Shown: positions 9,199 to 19,408 of the stretch, piece after piece
Numbering within the stretch: the stretch's first letter is position 1
Layout: every line of letters begins with the position of its first letter
Assembly: GCF_023101665.1 (NCBI RefSeq)
Contig: NZ_CP082161.1
Location: 4,278,001-4,342,000, forward strand
Direction of reading: 5' to 3'
Source of the DNA: Bradyrhizobium sp. 195
GTDB lineage: Bacteria > Pseudomonadota > Alphaproteobacteria > Rhizobiales > Xanthobacteraceae
DNA length: 64,000 bases
Made by a program: the position numbers and the translations under genes
The notes under the pieces: generated by a model
What the model was told of the DNA's origin: nothing
Database searches by the model: none
What the model saw: only the letters and a program-made list of their open reading frames with translations

Positions 9199-12100
9199 TT
9201 ATTCGCCGCCGCCGAAGCGGCGGGACCACCAGCCGGCGCGACGCGGCGCGGCCGGCGTTTCGCTTGCCGCTTCCGGCGCCGGTTCAGCTGCCGGCGTCGG
9301 CGCGGCGACCGGCTCGGCCGCTTGCGCAACCGGCGTTGCCGGCTCGCTCGGGCTGCTCGACAGGAAGCTCACCTTTTCGCGGACCGTGGAGCGGCGCCGT
9401 GCGGCCTTGTCGTCGGCAGGCTCTTCCTCCGCGGCAAAGGGCTCAGGCTGGGCCGGCGCCTCGGTCTGCACCTCGGCGCGTGGCTCAGGCTGCGAGACTT
9501 GCGGCTCAGCGCTGTGCTCGGCTTGCACGATCGAGGGCGCGGGCTCGCTGCCGAAGCCGTCGAAATCGGCAACCGCGTCGGCAGCTTCCGATGGCTGATT
9601 GGTGCCGAGCTCGTCGCCGATGGAGCCGGCGAGACCTTCTTCGGCGCCACCGCGACGGCGGCGTCCGCCGCGGCGACCACGCCGGCGCCGGCGGTCGCCG
9701 CTGCCCTGCTGCTCACCACGGGCTGCTTGTTCCTCGCCTTCCTCGCCGTCCTGCTCGGCCTCGGCATCGTCCTCGCCTTCGCCGGCCGCAACAGCCGCCT
9801 CGGGAAGGGTGGCAGGGCCATCCTCGCGCAATTCGCCGTCGCGCGGGCCACCGCGGCCGCGGCGGCGACGGCGGCGCTTGCGGCGCTGGCCGTCCTGCTC
9901 GGAGGCGGCGTCACCTGCGGCCTGCTCCTCGGCGAGGCCTTCGGTCTCCTCGGTCTCGACCTCGGATTCGGTTTCCGGATCGAACTCCTCGTCGTCGTAA
10001 GCTTCTTCGGCCAGGGGCGGCGGGCTCGCGGCGGCCTGCGCCACGAGCAGCGCCTTGGCGGCCTCCAGCGTATGCACCTGCTCGCCGCGATCGATGAGAT
10101 AGGCCTGCGGCCCGCTGACGCTGGGATCTGCGATCACCGAGAGGGTGACCTTGAAGCCGTTCTCGAGATCACGCAGATGGCCGCGCTTGTGGTTGAGCAC
10201 ATAGAGCGCGACGTCGGTGCGGGTGCGGACCACGAGATTGTGGGTCGCGCCCTTCATCAGGATCTCTTCGAGGCCGCGCAGCAACTGGAGCGCCACCGAG
10301 GACACCGAGCGGACATGGCCGGTGCCGCCGCAATGCGGGCACGGATCGGTCGAGCTCTCGAGCACGCTGGCGCGGATGCGCTGGCGCGACATCTCGAGCA
10401 GGCCGAAATGGGAGATGCGGCCGACCTGGATGCGCGCGCGATCCTGCCTGAGGCAATCGGACAGCTTGCGTTCGACCGCGCGGTTGTTGCGCTTCTCGTC
10501 CATGTCGATGAAGTCGATGACGATCAGGCCGGCGAGGTCGCGCAAGCGAAGCTGGCGGGCGACCTCTTCGGCCGCCTCCAGATTGGTCTTGAGCGCGGTG
10601 TCCTCGATATGGTGCTCGCGCGTCGATCGTCCGGAGTTGACGTCGATCGAGACCAGCGCCTCGGTCTGGTTGATCACGATGTAGCCGCCGGAGCGCAGTT
10701 GCACGGTCGGCGAGAACATCGCGTCCAGCTGACTCTCGACGCCCATGCGCGAGAACAGCGGCTGGCCGTCGCGATACTGCTTCACGGCGCTGACATTGGC
10801 GGGCATCAGCATCTTCATGAAGTCGCGCGCTTCACGGTAGCCGGATTCACCCGCCACCGAGATCTCGTCGATCTCCTTGTTGTAGAGGTCGCGCAGCGAG
10901 CGCTTGATCAGCGAGCCTTCCTCGTAGACGAGGGTCGGGGCTTGCGAGTTCAGCGTGAGGTCGCGCACCGTCTCCCACATCCGGATCAGATATTCGAAGT
11001 CGCGCTTGATCTCGGGCTTGGTGCGGGCGGCGCCGGCGGTACGCAGGATGATGCCCATGCCCTCGGGCACGTCGAGATCCTGCACCACTTCCTTCAGGCG
11101 GGAGCGGTCCTGGGCGCTGGTGATCTTGCGGCTGATGCCGCCGCCGCGTGCGGTATTCGGCATCAACACGGCGTAGCGGCCGGCGAGCGACAGGTAGGTC
11201 GTCAGCGCCGCGCCCTTGTTGCCGCGCTCTTCCTTGACGACCTGCACCAGCATCACCTGGCGGCGCTTGATGACTTCCTGGATCTTGTACTGGCGGCGCG
11301 GCCGGAAGGTGCGCTCCGGCACTTCCTCCAGCACGTCGTCGCCGCCGACGGATTCGACGACTTCCTCTTCGGCTTCCTCGTCGTCTTCGTCTTCCTCGGC
11401 GTCGTCGTCTCCGGCAGCCGCTTCGGCTTCGTGATGGGAAGCCTCGGCGCTCTCGCCGGCGGCGTACACGGCGTCGGCCGGTTCAGCGGCTGATGTCACG
11501 GCCTCGGCGAGATCCTCTGCGTGTGCTTCGGAGGCAACCTCTTCCGGCTCGGCAACAACCCCGGTGGCGACCACGGGCTCGGCGCCGATTGCTGCGACAG
11601 GCGCGGGCGTCTCGTCGGCATGATCGTGGTCGTGATGATCGTGCTCGCCGTGATGACCATGGTCGTCATGATCGTGGGCGTGATGATCGTCACCTTGGGC
11701 ATGATGATGGTCGTCGTGCCCATGTCCTTGGTGATCATGTCCTTGGTGATCATGTCCTTCGTGGTCATGATCGTGATGATCGTGGCCTTCGTGCTCGCCG
11801 TGATGCTCCGCGCCGGCGTGCAGGTGCTCACCCTCGTGCAAAGCGCCTTCGGGCAGGGCCTCGCCCTGGACCGGCTGGGCCGCGGGATCGGCGCCTTCGA
11901 CGATGTCGCTGCGGACGCGTTCGCCATGACCACGGCGGCGCGAATTGCGGTGGCGCGAACGGCGGCGGCCGTGGGAGCGGTTCTCGCTCTCCTCCTCGGC
12001 CTCGCGATGGGCCTGTTCCTCGGCCTCGATCAGCGCCTGCCGATCCGCGACCGGAATCTGGTAGTAATCGGGATGGATTTCGCTGAAGGCGAGGAAGCCG

Positions 12101-12297
12101 TGGCGGTTGCCGCCATATTCGACGAAGGCGGCCTGGAGCGAGGGTTCGACCCTTGTGACCTTGGCGAGGTAGATATTCCCGCGCAGTTGCTTGCGTTGCG
12201 CGGTCTCGAAATCAAACTCTTCGACGCGATTGCCGCGGACCACGACGACCCGGGTCTCCTCCGGGTGGGTGGCATCGATCAACATCTTGTTGGGCAT
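9199..12297 (-). CDS. rne: Ribonuclease E/G with a large His-rich insertion in the S1 domain
   Basis: Endoribonuclease of mRNA decay and rRNA/tRNA processing, 1032 aa. The start is MPNKMLIDATHPEETRVVVV. The S1 domain begins at about 36 but is interrupted at about residues 91-336 by an Arg-rich, then His/Asp-rich (154-228), then acidic insertion. S1 resumes at YKIQEVIKRRQVMLVQVVKE. The DNase I-like catalytic part holds SIDVNSG (D552) and VIDFID (D595). The Zn-link is CPHCGG (C653, C656). After about residue 780 comes a long acidic, Arg-rich, disordered tail with RRRRRRGRGG-type blocks. That tail is the usual degradosome scaffold region. The 706-base region upstream is probably its leader and may carry autoregulation. 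Confidence 0.95.
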   Translation of the reverse strand: MPNKMLIDATHPEETRVVVVRGNRVEEFDFETAQRKQLRGNIYLAKVTRVEPSLQAAFVEYGGNRHGFLAFSEIHPDYYQIPVADRQALIEAEEQAHREAEEESENRSHGRRRSRHRNSRRRGHGERVRSDIVEGADPAAQPVQGEALPEGALHEGEHLHAGAEHHGEHEGHDHHDHDHEGHDHQGHDHQGHGHDDHHHAQGDDHHAHDHDDHGHHGEHDHHDHDHADETPAPVAAIGAEPVVATGVVAEPEEVASEAHAEDLAEAVTSAAEPADAVYAAGESAEASHHEAEAAAGDDDAEEDEDDEEAEEEVVESVGGDDVLEEVPERTFRPRRQYKIQEVIKRRQVMLVQVVKEERGNKGAALTTYLSLAGRYAVLMPNTARGGGISRKITSAQDRSRLKEVVQDLDVPEGMGIILRTAGAARTKPEIKRDFEYLIRMWETVRDLTLNSQAPTLVYEEGSLIKRSLRDLYNKEIDEISVAGESGYREARDFMKMLMPANVSAVKQYRDGQPLFSRMGVESQLDAMFSPTVQLRSGGYIVINQTEALVSIDVNSGRSTREHHIEDTALKTNLEAAEEVARQLRLRDLAGLIVIDFIDMDEKRNNRAVERKLSDCLRQDRARIQVGRISHFGLLEMSRQRIRASVLESSTDPCPHCGGTGHVRSVSSVALQLLRGLEEILMKGATHNLVVRTRTDVALYVLNHKRGHLRDLENGFKVTLSVIADPSVSGPQAYLIDRGEQVHTLEAAKALLVAQAAASPPPLAEEAYDDEEFDPETESEVETEETEGLAEEQAAGDAASEQDGQRRKRRRRRRGRGGPRDGELREDGPATLPEAAVAAGEGEDDAEAEQDGEEGEEQAARGEQQGSGDRRRRRGRRGGRRRRGGAEEGLAGSIGDELGTNQPSEAADAVADFDGFGSEPAPSIVQAEHSAEPQVSQPEPRAEVQTEAPAQPEPFAAEEEPADDKAARRRSTVREKVSFLSSSPSEPATPVAQAAEPVAAPTPAAEPAPEAASETPAAPRRAGWWSRRFGGGE
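11614..11838 (-). repeat. Histidine/aspartate-rich degenerate coding repeat inside rne
   Basis: Codes for RNase E residues 154-228. The segment is made almost wholly of His, Asp, Glu, Gly and a few Gln, in units such as HDHQGHDHQGHGHDDHHH. At DNA level it is a degenerate GTGATGATC/CATGATCAC-like repeat on the plus strand, including an exact doublet of about 15 bases near 11728-11757. It lies within the acidic insertion of the S1 domain. Confidence 0.9.
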
Positions 12298-13003
12298 GTC
12301 TTAACTCTTGGCGGCGGCGGGCGCGATTCACCGTGGGCGCGATCAGCGCTGCCGGGTGACGCGACGGTCCACCTGATTCGGGGGTGAGGGGAAGGCCGAA
12401 ACGCCGTCTCTCGCGCCTTGCCGGACCGGAAGCTTCAGGACCAAGGCGGCGTGCGGGATTTTCACTCCGCAGCGTCGCGAATGGTCCTTCAGAATTCGTC
12501 GGCACAGTCTGGCGCATCAAGCGTCGGCCCGTATGAAACATTGGGCGGTGAGGCCGCCCTTCAATCAGTTGCTGCTGGCCAGGCATGGCGCGAGCGCGCT
12601 CGCCTTGGGGATCACGAACCGCTCCCTTGGGGATCAAGGGACCGGGTAATGGGTTACGTCGCTGTCAGAACTGTCCCGGTCACGCGAGTGGTAACCTAGG
12701 ACCGTCCGCCGCCGGCGCTTGACCCGTTCCACCTCGCTGCCGCGCACCGCGCTGGTCTTAGAGGGAAACGGAAAACGCTGGAATTCTCAAACCTTGAGAG
12801 TTCCGGCGATGCACCGGGAGGCTGAATGCGACACAACCGGAAATATCGGCCGTCAGCATTCCGTACATACGAGGAATGAGCCATACGTGCAAGGGAGCGT
12901 CGCATGGCGGTCACAGTCAGCGAGTTTCGCGTTTCTGTCATTAAGGGTGGATTAACCCTGTGGTTCTATTGCGTTAAAAGGGCTGCTCGGAGGCACGGAA
13001 TCG
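12298..13003. other. 706-base intergenic region between divergent rne and amiC
   Basis: Holds the leaders and promoters of rne (minus) and amiC (plus). I see no convincing gene: the open frames here lack ribosome-binding sites and protein-like composition. The one clear structure is an inverted repeat at 12780-12804. The length on the rne side fits a long, possibly autoregulatory 5' UTR, as known for E. coli rne, but no family match can be made by eye. Confidence 0.5.
12780..12804. repeat. Inverted repeat in the rne/amiC intergenic region
   Basis: GGAATTCTCAA (12780-12790), 3-base loop ACC, TTGAGAGTTCC (12794-12804). All 11 positions pair, one as a G-T wobble. It lies about 200 bases before amiC and 480 bases before rne and has no T-tract, so an operator or leader hairpin is as likely as a terminator. 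Confidence 0.5.
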
Positions 13004-14299
13004 GTGGCGAGCCGCACAAATCGACGGATTCTGCTGGGATGCGCGCTGCTGTGCGCTGCAGCATTGCCATGTGCTGATTCCTCGCGCCTAAGGGCGGCGG
13101 AAAGCCAGCCGCAACCCGCTGTTGCGGTAGCGAATTTCCCGGTTGCCTCGGCCGCCCGGCTGGCCGGCGACGGCAAGCAGACTCGCTTCATTCTCGACAT
13201 CGATCAGGCCATAACCTTCCGTGCCGTCACGCTGGCCGACCCGTACCGGGTCGTCGTTGACGTGCCGCAGGTCAATTTTCAGCTGCCGGCGGGCACAGGG
13301 GCCGGGGGGCGTGGACTGGTCAAGGCGTTCCGCTACGGGCTCGTCATGCCCGGCGGCTCGCGAATCGTGTTCGACCTGACGGGACCGGCCAGGATCGCCA
13401 AGTCCTACGTGGTGGAGGCGGCCAACGGCCAGCCGGCCCGGCTTGTGCTGGAGCTGGAAGAGGTTGACCGGGCCGCCTTCGCGCAGTCGCTCGCGTCCGA
13501 AAATCGTCCCGAGCTACGGTCCACCATCGCCGAGGCGAAGCCTGCGCCGGCTCCCGCGACGACAGCCCCGGAAACGGCGCAGCAGAAGGCCGACGGCCGC
13601 CCGGTGGTCGTGATCGATCCCGGCCATGGCGGCATCGACAATGGCACGCAGTCGAGCGGCGAGAGCGAGAAGAACCTGGTACTGGCCTTTGGGCTGGCGC
13701 TGCGCGACAAGCTGGAGAAGGCCGGTAAATACCGTGTGGTCCTGACGCGGGACGACGACACCTTCATTCCCCTCAATGACCGGACCAAGATCGCTCGCAA
13801 TCTCAAAGCCGCCTTGTTCGTCTCGATTCATGCCGATGCGCTGCCTCGTGCCGAGGGCGATGCGCAGGGCGCGACCATCTATACGCTGTCCGACAAAGCG
13901 TCCGACGCCGAGGCCCAGCGGCTGGCGGATGCGGAAAACCGGGCAGATGCGATCGCCGGCTTCAACCTGGCGGAGGAGCCGACCGACGTCGCCGACATCC
14001 TGATCGACCTCACGCAGCGAGAAACCCGCACCTTTTCAAACCGTTTCGCTCGCCTTTTGATGGGTGAAATGAAATCGACGGTGCGGATGCACAAGCATCC
14101 GCTTAAGTCGGCCGGCTTCCGGGTCCTGAAGGCGCCCGACGTGCCCTCGGTGCTGGTCGAGATCGGTTATGTCTCCAACAAGGGCGACCTCGAGCATCTG
14201 GTCTCCGAGGGCTGGCGGTCCCGCGCTGTGGGCTCGATGGCGCAGGCCATCGACGGGTTTTTGACCAAGCGGTTGGCCACGGCGGGATCGTCAAATTGA
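13004..14299 (+). CDS. amiC: N-acetylmuramoyl-L-alanine amidase with AMIN domain
   Basis: Periplasmic peptidoglycan amidase that cuts between MurNAc and the stem peptide, mainly during daughter-cell separation; 431 aa. An N-terminal signal segment (LLGCALLCAAALPCA) is followed by an AMIN domain (about residues 60-160, RFILDIDQAITFRAVTLADP) for septal or Tat-dependent targeting. The Amidase_3 domain has zinc ligands in VVVIDPGHGG, GESEKN and FVSIHADA, and the catalytic Glu in VLVEIGYVSN. The start is a GTG at 13004 with GGAG 11 bases upstream. The stop codon lies inside the first unit of a 23-bp tandem repeat. PBP1A follows. Confidence 0.93.
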   Translation: MASRTNRRILLGCALLCAAALPCADSSRLRAAESQPQPAVAVANFPVASAARLAGDGKQTRFILDIDQAITFRAVTLADPYRVVVDVPQVNFQLPAGTGAGGRGLVKAFRYGLVMPGGSRIVFDLTGPARIAKSYVVEAANGQPARLVLELEEVDRAAFAQSLASENRPELRSTIAEAKPAPAPATTAPETAQQKADGRPVVVIDPGHGGIDNGTQSSGESEKNLVLAFGLALRDKLEKAGKYRVVLTRDDDTFIPLNDRTKIARNLKAALFVSIHADALPRAEGDAQGATIYTLSDKASDAEAQRLADAENRADAIAGFNLAEEPTDVADILIDLTQRETRTFSNRFARLLMGEMKSTVRMHKHPLKSAGFRVLKAPDVPSVLVEIGYVSNKGDLEHLVSEGWRSRAVGSMAQAIDGFLTKRLATAGSSN

Positions 14300-14398
14300 C
14301 GACCCGGGGATCGTCAAATTGACGACCTCGGGATCGTCAAATTGACGACCCGGGGATCGCCCAATTGGGCGACCCTGGGGGTCTTCAAACTGAAAGGG
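14284..14398 (+). repeat. 23-bp tandem palindromic repeat, four clear units plus a degenerate fifth
   Basis: Units begin at 14284, 14307, 14330 and 14353, exactly 23 bp apart. Each reads GGGATCGTCAA-A-TTGACGACC, a hairpin with a tiny loop. In unit 4 both arms change together, giving GGGATCGCCC-AA-TTGGGCGACCC, so pairing is kept. A decayed fifth unit occupies 14376-14398 (TTCAAACTGAA core). Unit 1 contains the amiC stop codon. The array may act as terminator, attenuator or protein-binding array between amiC and the PBP1A gene. Confidence 0.85.
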
Positions 14399-14623
14399 TT
14401 TTTCCGTCCCGTCGCAAAAGCCCTAGTTTGGCCACAGCGGGCGCTTTATAAAAATGCCGCAGGGGGTTCCGGAATCGGCGAGAACCCCGTTCGGCAAGCG
14501 TCTTAAGTCCGGCATTGATGGTATTGCGTAAGCCGGTGAATTCGCGACGTGAATTTGGCGCCTGTTTGGGGCGCCAAGGGGCTGATACTGGGCTGATCCA
14601 GAGTTTGAACGGATAAACACATA
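14399..14623 (+). other. Leader region of the PBP1A gene
   Basis: 225 bases between the tandem repeat and the PBP1A start. The sequence is locally AT-richer around 14440-14460 (GCGCTTTATAAAAATGCC), which would suit a promoter, but I cannot define a -35/-10 pair. No small gene is seen. Confidence 0.4.
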
Positions 14624-17125
14624 ATGCGCTTGCTGGTGCGGTTCATGGGCTTCCTGTTCGCCGCGGGAACGGTGGTGTTCCTTGTCGGTGTCGGGGCCGT
14701 GGCAGGCCTGATCTGGCATTTCTCCAAGGACTTGCCGGACTACTCTCAGCTTCAGGATTACGAGCCGCCGGTGATGACCCGCGTGCACGCGGTCGACGGT
14801 TCGCTGCTCGGCGAATACGCCAAGGAGCGGCGGCTGTATTTGCCGATCCAGGCCGTGCCCAAGCTCGTGATCAACGCGTTCCTGGCGGCCGAAGACAAGA
14901 ATTTCTACGAGCATGGCGGCATCGACTACACCGGCATGGCGCGCGCCGGCGTTGTCTACATCCAGAACTACGGCTCCAACCGCCGCCCGCAGGGCGCTTC
15001 CACGATCACCCAGCAGGTCGCGAAGAACTTCCTGCTGACCAACGAGGTCTCCTTCGCCCGCAAGATCAAGGAAGCCTTGCTGGCGATGCGGATCGAGAAG
15101 ACCTACTCGAAGGACAAGATCCTCGAGCTGTATCTGAACGAAATCTACCTCGGTCTCGGCGCCTACGGCATCGCAGCCGCTTCGCTGGTCTATTTCGACA
15201 AGTCGGTGAACGAGCTGACGGTTGCGGAAGCGTCTTACCTGGCCGCGCTGCCGAAGATGCCGGCGACGCTGCATCCGGTTCGCAACCGCGACCGCGCCGT
15301 CGAGCGCCGCAATTACGTGATCGACCGTCTGGTCGAGAACGGCTGGATCAAGCAGGCCGACGCCGACAAGGCGCGCAAGGAGCCGCTCGCCGTCACCAGC
15401 CGTTCCAACGGAGCCCATACCTTCGCGGGCGAATATTTTGCCGAGGAAGTCCGTCGCGACATCTTCGAGCGCTATGGTGAGAAGAAGCTGTACGAGGGCG
15501 GTCTCTCCGTCCGCACCACGCTCGATCCGAAGATCCAGGTCATGGCGCGCAAGGCCATGGTCTCGGGCCTCGTGAACTATGACGAGCAGCAGGGCTATCG
15601 CGGCGCCATGAGCAAGCTCGATATTTCGGGTGATTGGGGCGTGAAGCTCGCCGAGATCAAATCGCTGTCCGACATCTCGCCATGGCGCATGGCGGTGGTG
15701 TTGGAGACCAGTGACCAGTCGGCGCGCATCGGCTTCCAACCGAGCCGCGAGCTTGGCGGCGCCGTGAGCAAGCAGCGCGAGACCGGCATCATCACGGTCG
15801 ATGGCGTGCGCTGGGCGCGGGCCGTGCAGGGAGGAACCAAAGGCAAGACGCCGACGGCGGTGTCGCAGGTGCTCCAGCCCGGCGACGTCATTTATGCCGA
15901 TCCGCTCTACAAGGACGGTCAGCCGGTCGAAGGCCAGTACCGGCTGCGCCAGATCCCCGAAGTGTCCGGCGCCATGGTGGCGATGGATCCGTGGACCGGT
16001 CGCGTGCTCGCGATGGTCGGCGGCTTCTCGTTCGACCAGAGCCAGTTCAACCGCGCCACGCAGGCCTACCGGCAGCCGGGGTCGTCGTTCAAGCCGATCG
16101 TCTATTCGGCCGCACTCGACAACGGCTATACGCCCTCGACCGTCGTGCTCGACGCACCCATCGAAATCGACCAGGGGCAGGGCGCAGGCGTGTGGCGGCC
16201 GGAGAACTTCTCCTCGGGTAAGTTCCAGGGACCGGTGACGCTGCGCAACGCGCTGCGGCAGTCCCTCAACACGGTGACGGTGCGCCTCGCGCAGGATATC
16301 GGCATGCCCTTGATCGGCGAATATGCCCGCCGCTTTGGCGTCTATGACGAGCTGCCGAACTATCTCTCCTACGCGCTGGGCGCCGGCGAGACGACGGCGA
16401 TGCGCATGGTCACGGCGTACTCGATGCTCGCCAATGGCGGCCGCCGGGTGAAGCCGACGCTGATCGACCGTATCCAGGACCGTTACGGCCACACCATCTT
16501 CAAGCACGACCAGCGCGAATGCCGCGGCTGCGACGCGCCGGGCGGCTGGAAGAGCCAGCCTGAGCCGCAGCTCATCGACCGCCGCGAGCAGGTGCTGGAT
16601 TCCATGACCGCCTATCAGATCACCGAGCTGATGGAAGGCGTGGTGCAGGCCGGTACGGCCACGGTCATCAAGGAAGTCGGCAAGCCCGTCGCCGGCAAGA
16701 CCGGTACCACCAACGAGGCCAAGGACGCCTGGTTCGTCGGCTTCTCGCCTGACGTCGCCGTCGCCATCTATATGGGCTACGACAAGCCGCGGCCGCTGGG
16801 TAAGGGCAATGCCGCAACCGGCGGCCATCTGGCGGCTCCCATCGCGCGCGATTTCCTCAAGCTCGCGCTCGCCGACAAGCCCGCGGTTCCGTTCAAGGTG
16901 CCTGCCGGCATCAAGCTCGTGCGCGTCGTCTCCAAGACCGGCATGCGCGCAGGTCCCGGCGAAACCGGCGGGACCATCCTTGAAGCCTTCAAGCCGGGCA
17001 CGGCGCCGCCGGACAATTATTCGGTCATCGGCGTTGCCGACGCCGACGGGCGGATGCCGGCCTCGCAGCAGCAGCAGCCGGATTCCGGCTTCTTCATGCG
17101 GCCCGGCACCGGCGGGCTGTACTAG
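14624..17125 (+). CDS. mrcA: Penicillin-binding protein 1A (bifunctional glycosyltransferase/transpeptidase)
   Basis: Class A PBP that polymerises and cross-links peptidoglycan at the inner membrane, 833 aa. One N-terminal transmembrane helix (about 8-32) is followed by the GT51 domain with the catalytic AAEDKNFYEHGGIDY motif, then QGASTITQQVAKN and RKIKEALLAMRIE. An OB-like domain specific to PBP1A (about 320-440) comes next. The transpeptidase has SSFK (S487), SLN (in RQSLNTVTV) and KTG (K692, AGKTGTTNEAKDAWFVG). The start MRLLVRFMGFLFAAGTVVF gives a good membrane anchor. AmiC directly upstream on the same strand makes this a cell-wall locus. Confidence 0.95.
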   Translation: MRLLVRFMGFLFAAGTVVFLVGVGAVAGLIWHFSKDLPDYSQLQDYEPPVMTRVHAVDGSLLGEYAKERRLYLPIQAVPKLVINAFLAAEDKNFYEHGGIDYTGMARAGVVYIQNYGSNRRPQGASTITQQVAKNFLLTNEVSFARKIKEALLAMRIEKTYSKDKILELYLNEIYLGLGAYGIAAASLVYFDKSVNELTVAEASYLAALPKMPATLHPVRNRDRAVERRNYVIDRLVENGWIKQADADKARKEPLAVTSRSNGAHTFAGEYFAEEVRRDIFERYGEKKLYEGGLSVRTTLDPKIQVMARKAMVSGLVNYDEQQGYRGAMSKLDISGDWGVKLAEIKSLSDISPWRMAVVLETSDQSARIGFQPSRELGGAVSKQRETGIITVDGVRWARAVQGGTKGKTPTAVSQVLQPGDVIYADPLYKDGQPVEGQYRLRQIPEVSGAMVAMDPWTGRVLAMVGGFSFDQSQFNRATQAYRQPGSSFKPIVYSAALDNGYTPSTVVLDAPIEIDQGQGAGVWRPENFSSGKFQGPVTLRNALRQSLNTVTVRLAQDIGMPLIGEYARRFGVYDELPNYLSYALGAGETTAMRMVTAYSMLANGGRRVKPTLIDRIQDRYGHTIFKHDQRECRGCDAPGGWKSQPEPQLIDRREQVLDSMTAYQITELMEGVVQAGTATVIKEVGKPVAGKTGTTNEAKDAWFVGFSPDVAVAIYMGYDKPRPLGKGNAATGGHLAAPIARDFLKLALADKPAVPFKVPAGIKLVRVVSKTGMRAGPGETGGTILEAFKPGTAPPDNYSVIGVADADGRMPASQQQQPDSGFFMRPGTGGLY

Positions 17126-17233
17126 GGCCGGATAACACAGACGATCGCGGTTCCGGCGGTTGCGCTTTGCAGCCGCCGCCGCTACATCCCCATCTCGAAT
17201 TGCACGCGGGATTCCGCGAGACACGAGAACGAC

Positions 17234-18365
<1,132 letters not shown>

Positions 18366-18367
18366 TC

Positions 18368-19249
18368 ATGTCCCGCATCGCCTTCATCGGGCTTGGACGG
18401 ATGGGCCACGGTATGGCCGGCCGCTATCTCGATGCCGGCTTCACGGTGACGCTGTGGAATCGCAGCAAGGCCAAGGCTGACGACCTGATCGCGCGCGGCG
18501 CGCACTGGGCGACCTCGCCTGAGGATGCCGCGATCGATGCCGACGCCGTCGTGACCATGGTGGCCGATGACGAAGCCTCCCGCGCAGTCTGGCTCGGGCC
18601 GAAGGGCGCAGCCAAGACCGCGAAATCAGGCACCATCGCGATCGAATGCTCGACCGTCTCTTACGACCACGCTCGCGAGATGGGCCGCGAGCTCAACGCG
18701 CGCGGGCTGATCTACATCGACTGTCCCGTAACCGGATTGCCAGACGCGGCCGCAGCCGGGAAGTTGACGCTCTTGGCCGGCGCCGACGCGGCCGATCTCG
18801 AGCGCGCGCGGCCCTATCTCGAACCAATCGGCTCGACCATCCGCCATTTCGGCGCGGTCGGCTCCGGCACGGTCTACAAGCTCATCAACAATCTCATGGG
18901 CGCGATCCAGATCGCTGGGCTTGCCGAAGGCCTCGCCATCGCCGAGCAGGCCGGGCTCGACATGAATCTTGTGCTGGAATCGATCCAGGCGGGCGTCGCC
19001 GCCAGCCCCCAGGTGCAGCGTCACTCCAAGCGCATGGTTGCCCGCGAATTTTCCGGCGCGACCTTCACGGCGGCGCTGCGGCACAAGGATGCCGCCTATG
19101 CGGTGAAGCTCGCGGAGAGCCTGCTGGCGGACAAGCCGCTGGTCTCGCGTGCCGCGGTCGAGTCTTACGCGCAGGCGAAGGCTGCGATGCCGGACGATGA
19201 TGAAGGCAGGATGATCGAGCTGGTGTCGCGGCCGAAGAAGCCGTCCTAG
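18368..19249 (+). CDS. NAD(P)-dependent beta-hydroxyacid dehydrogenase (3-hydroxyisobutyrate dehydrogenase family)
   Basis: A 293-aa dehydrogenase. The Rossmann motif at the N-terminus is FIGLGRMGHGMAGRYLDAGF. The substrate-binding motif is normally DAPVSGG; here it is IDCPVTGLPDAAAAGKL, which is variant. The catalytic lysine lies in VYKLINNLMGAIQIAGLAEG. Relatives oxidise 3-hydroxyisobutyrate, tartronate semialdehyde or gamma-hydroxybutyrate; the substrate is not readable here. The start ATG lies 2 bases after the prfB stop, so co-translation with prfB is likely even though the functions are unrelated. Confidence 0.88.
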   Translation: MSRIAFIGLGRMGHGMAGRYLDAGFTVTLWNRSKAKADDLIARGAHWATSPEDAAIDADAVVTMVADDEASRAVWLGPKGAAKTAKSGTIAIECSTVSYDHAREMGRELNARGLIYIDCPVTGLPDAAAAGKLTLLAGADAADLERARPYLEPIGSTIRHFGAVGSGTVYKLINNLMGAIQIAGLAEGLAIAEQAGLDMNLVLESIQAGVAASPQVQRHSKRMVAREFSGATFTAALRHKDAAYAVKLAESLLADKPLVSRAAVESYAQAKAAMPDDDEGRMIELVSRPKKPS

Positions 19250-19408
19250 GGCGTGTGCTCATAACTTCAGCTTAGCAACGCAAAGCGGAAGTCTCCGACC
19301 TTGAAGGTGTTCGGCGGCTTGTGACCCATTGCGGAAGTCCGCCCTAGCCCGGAAACAGACCGCGTGCTTTGATCCTTCGGATGAAATGGCCGACCTAAGG
19401 GGCATCAT

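Noticed and set aside
12719..12955. A 78-codon plus-strand ORF in the rne/amiC gap
   Set aside because: TTG start without SD, and it runs through the inverted repeat with no protein-like pattern.
14284..14398. CRISPR-like array
   Set aside because: Units are directly adjacent with no spacers and no cas genes; it is a simple tandem palindromic repeat.
14423..17224. A 933-codon minus-strand frame opposite PBP1A, and similar long antisense frames elsewhere
   Set aside because: Typical GC-rich shadow frames with Arg/His/Ala-rich, low-complexity translations; the plus strand has full PBP1A motifs.
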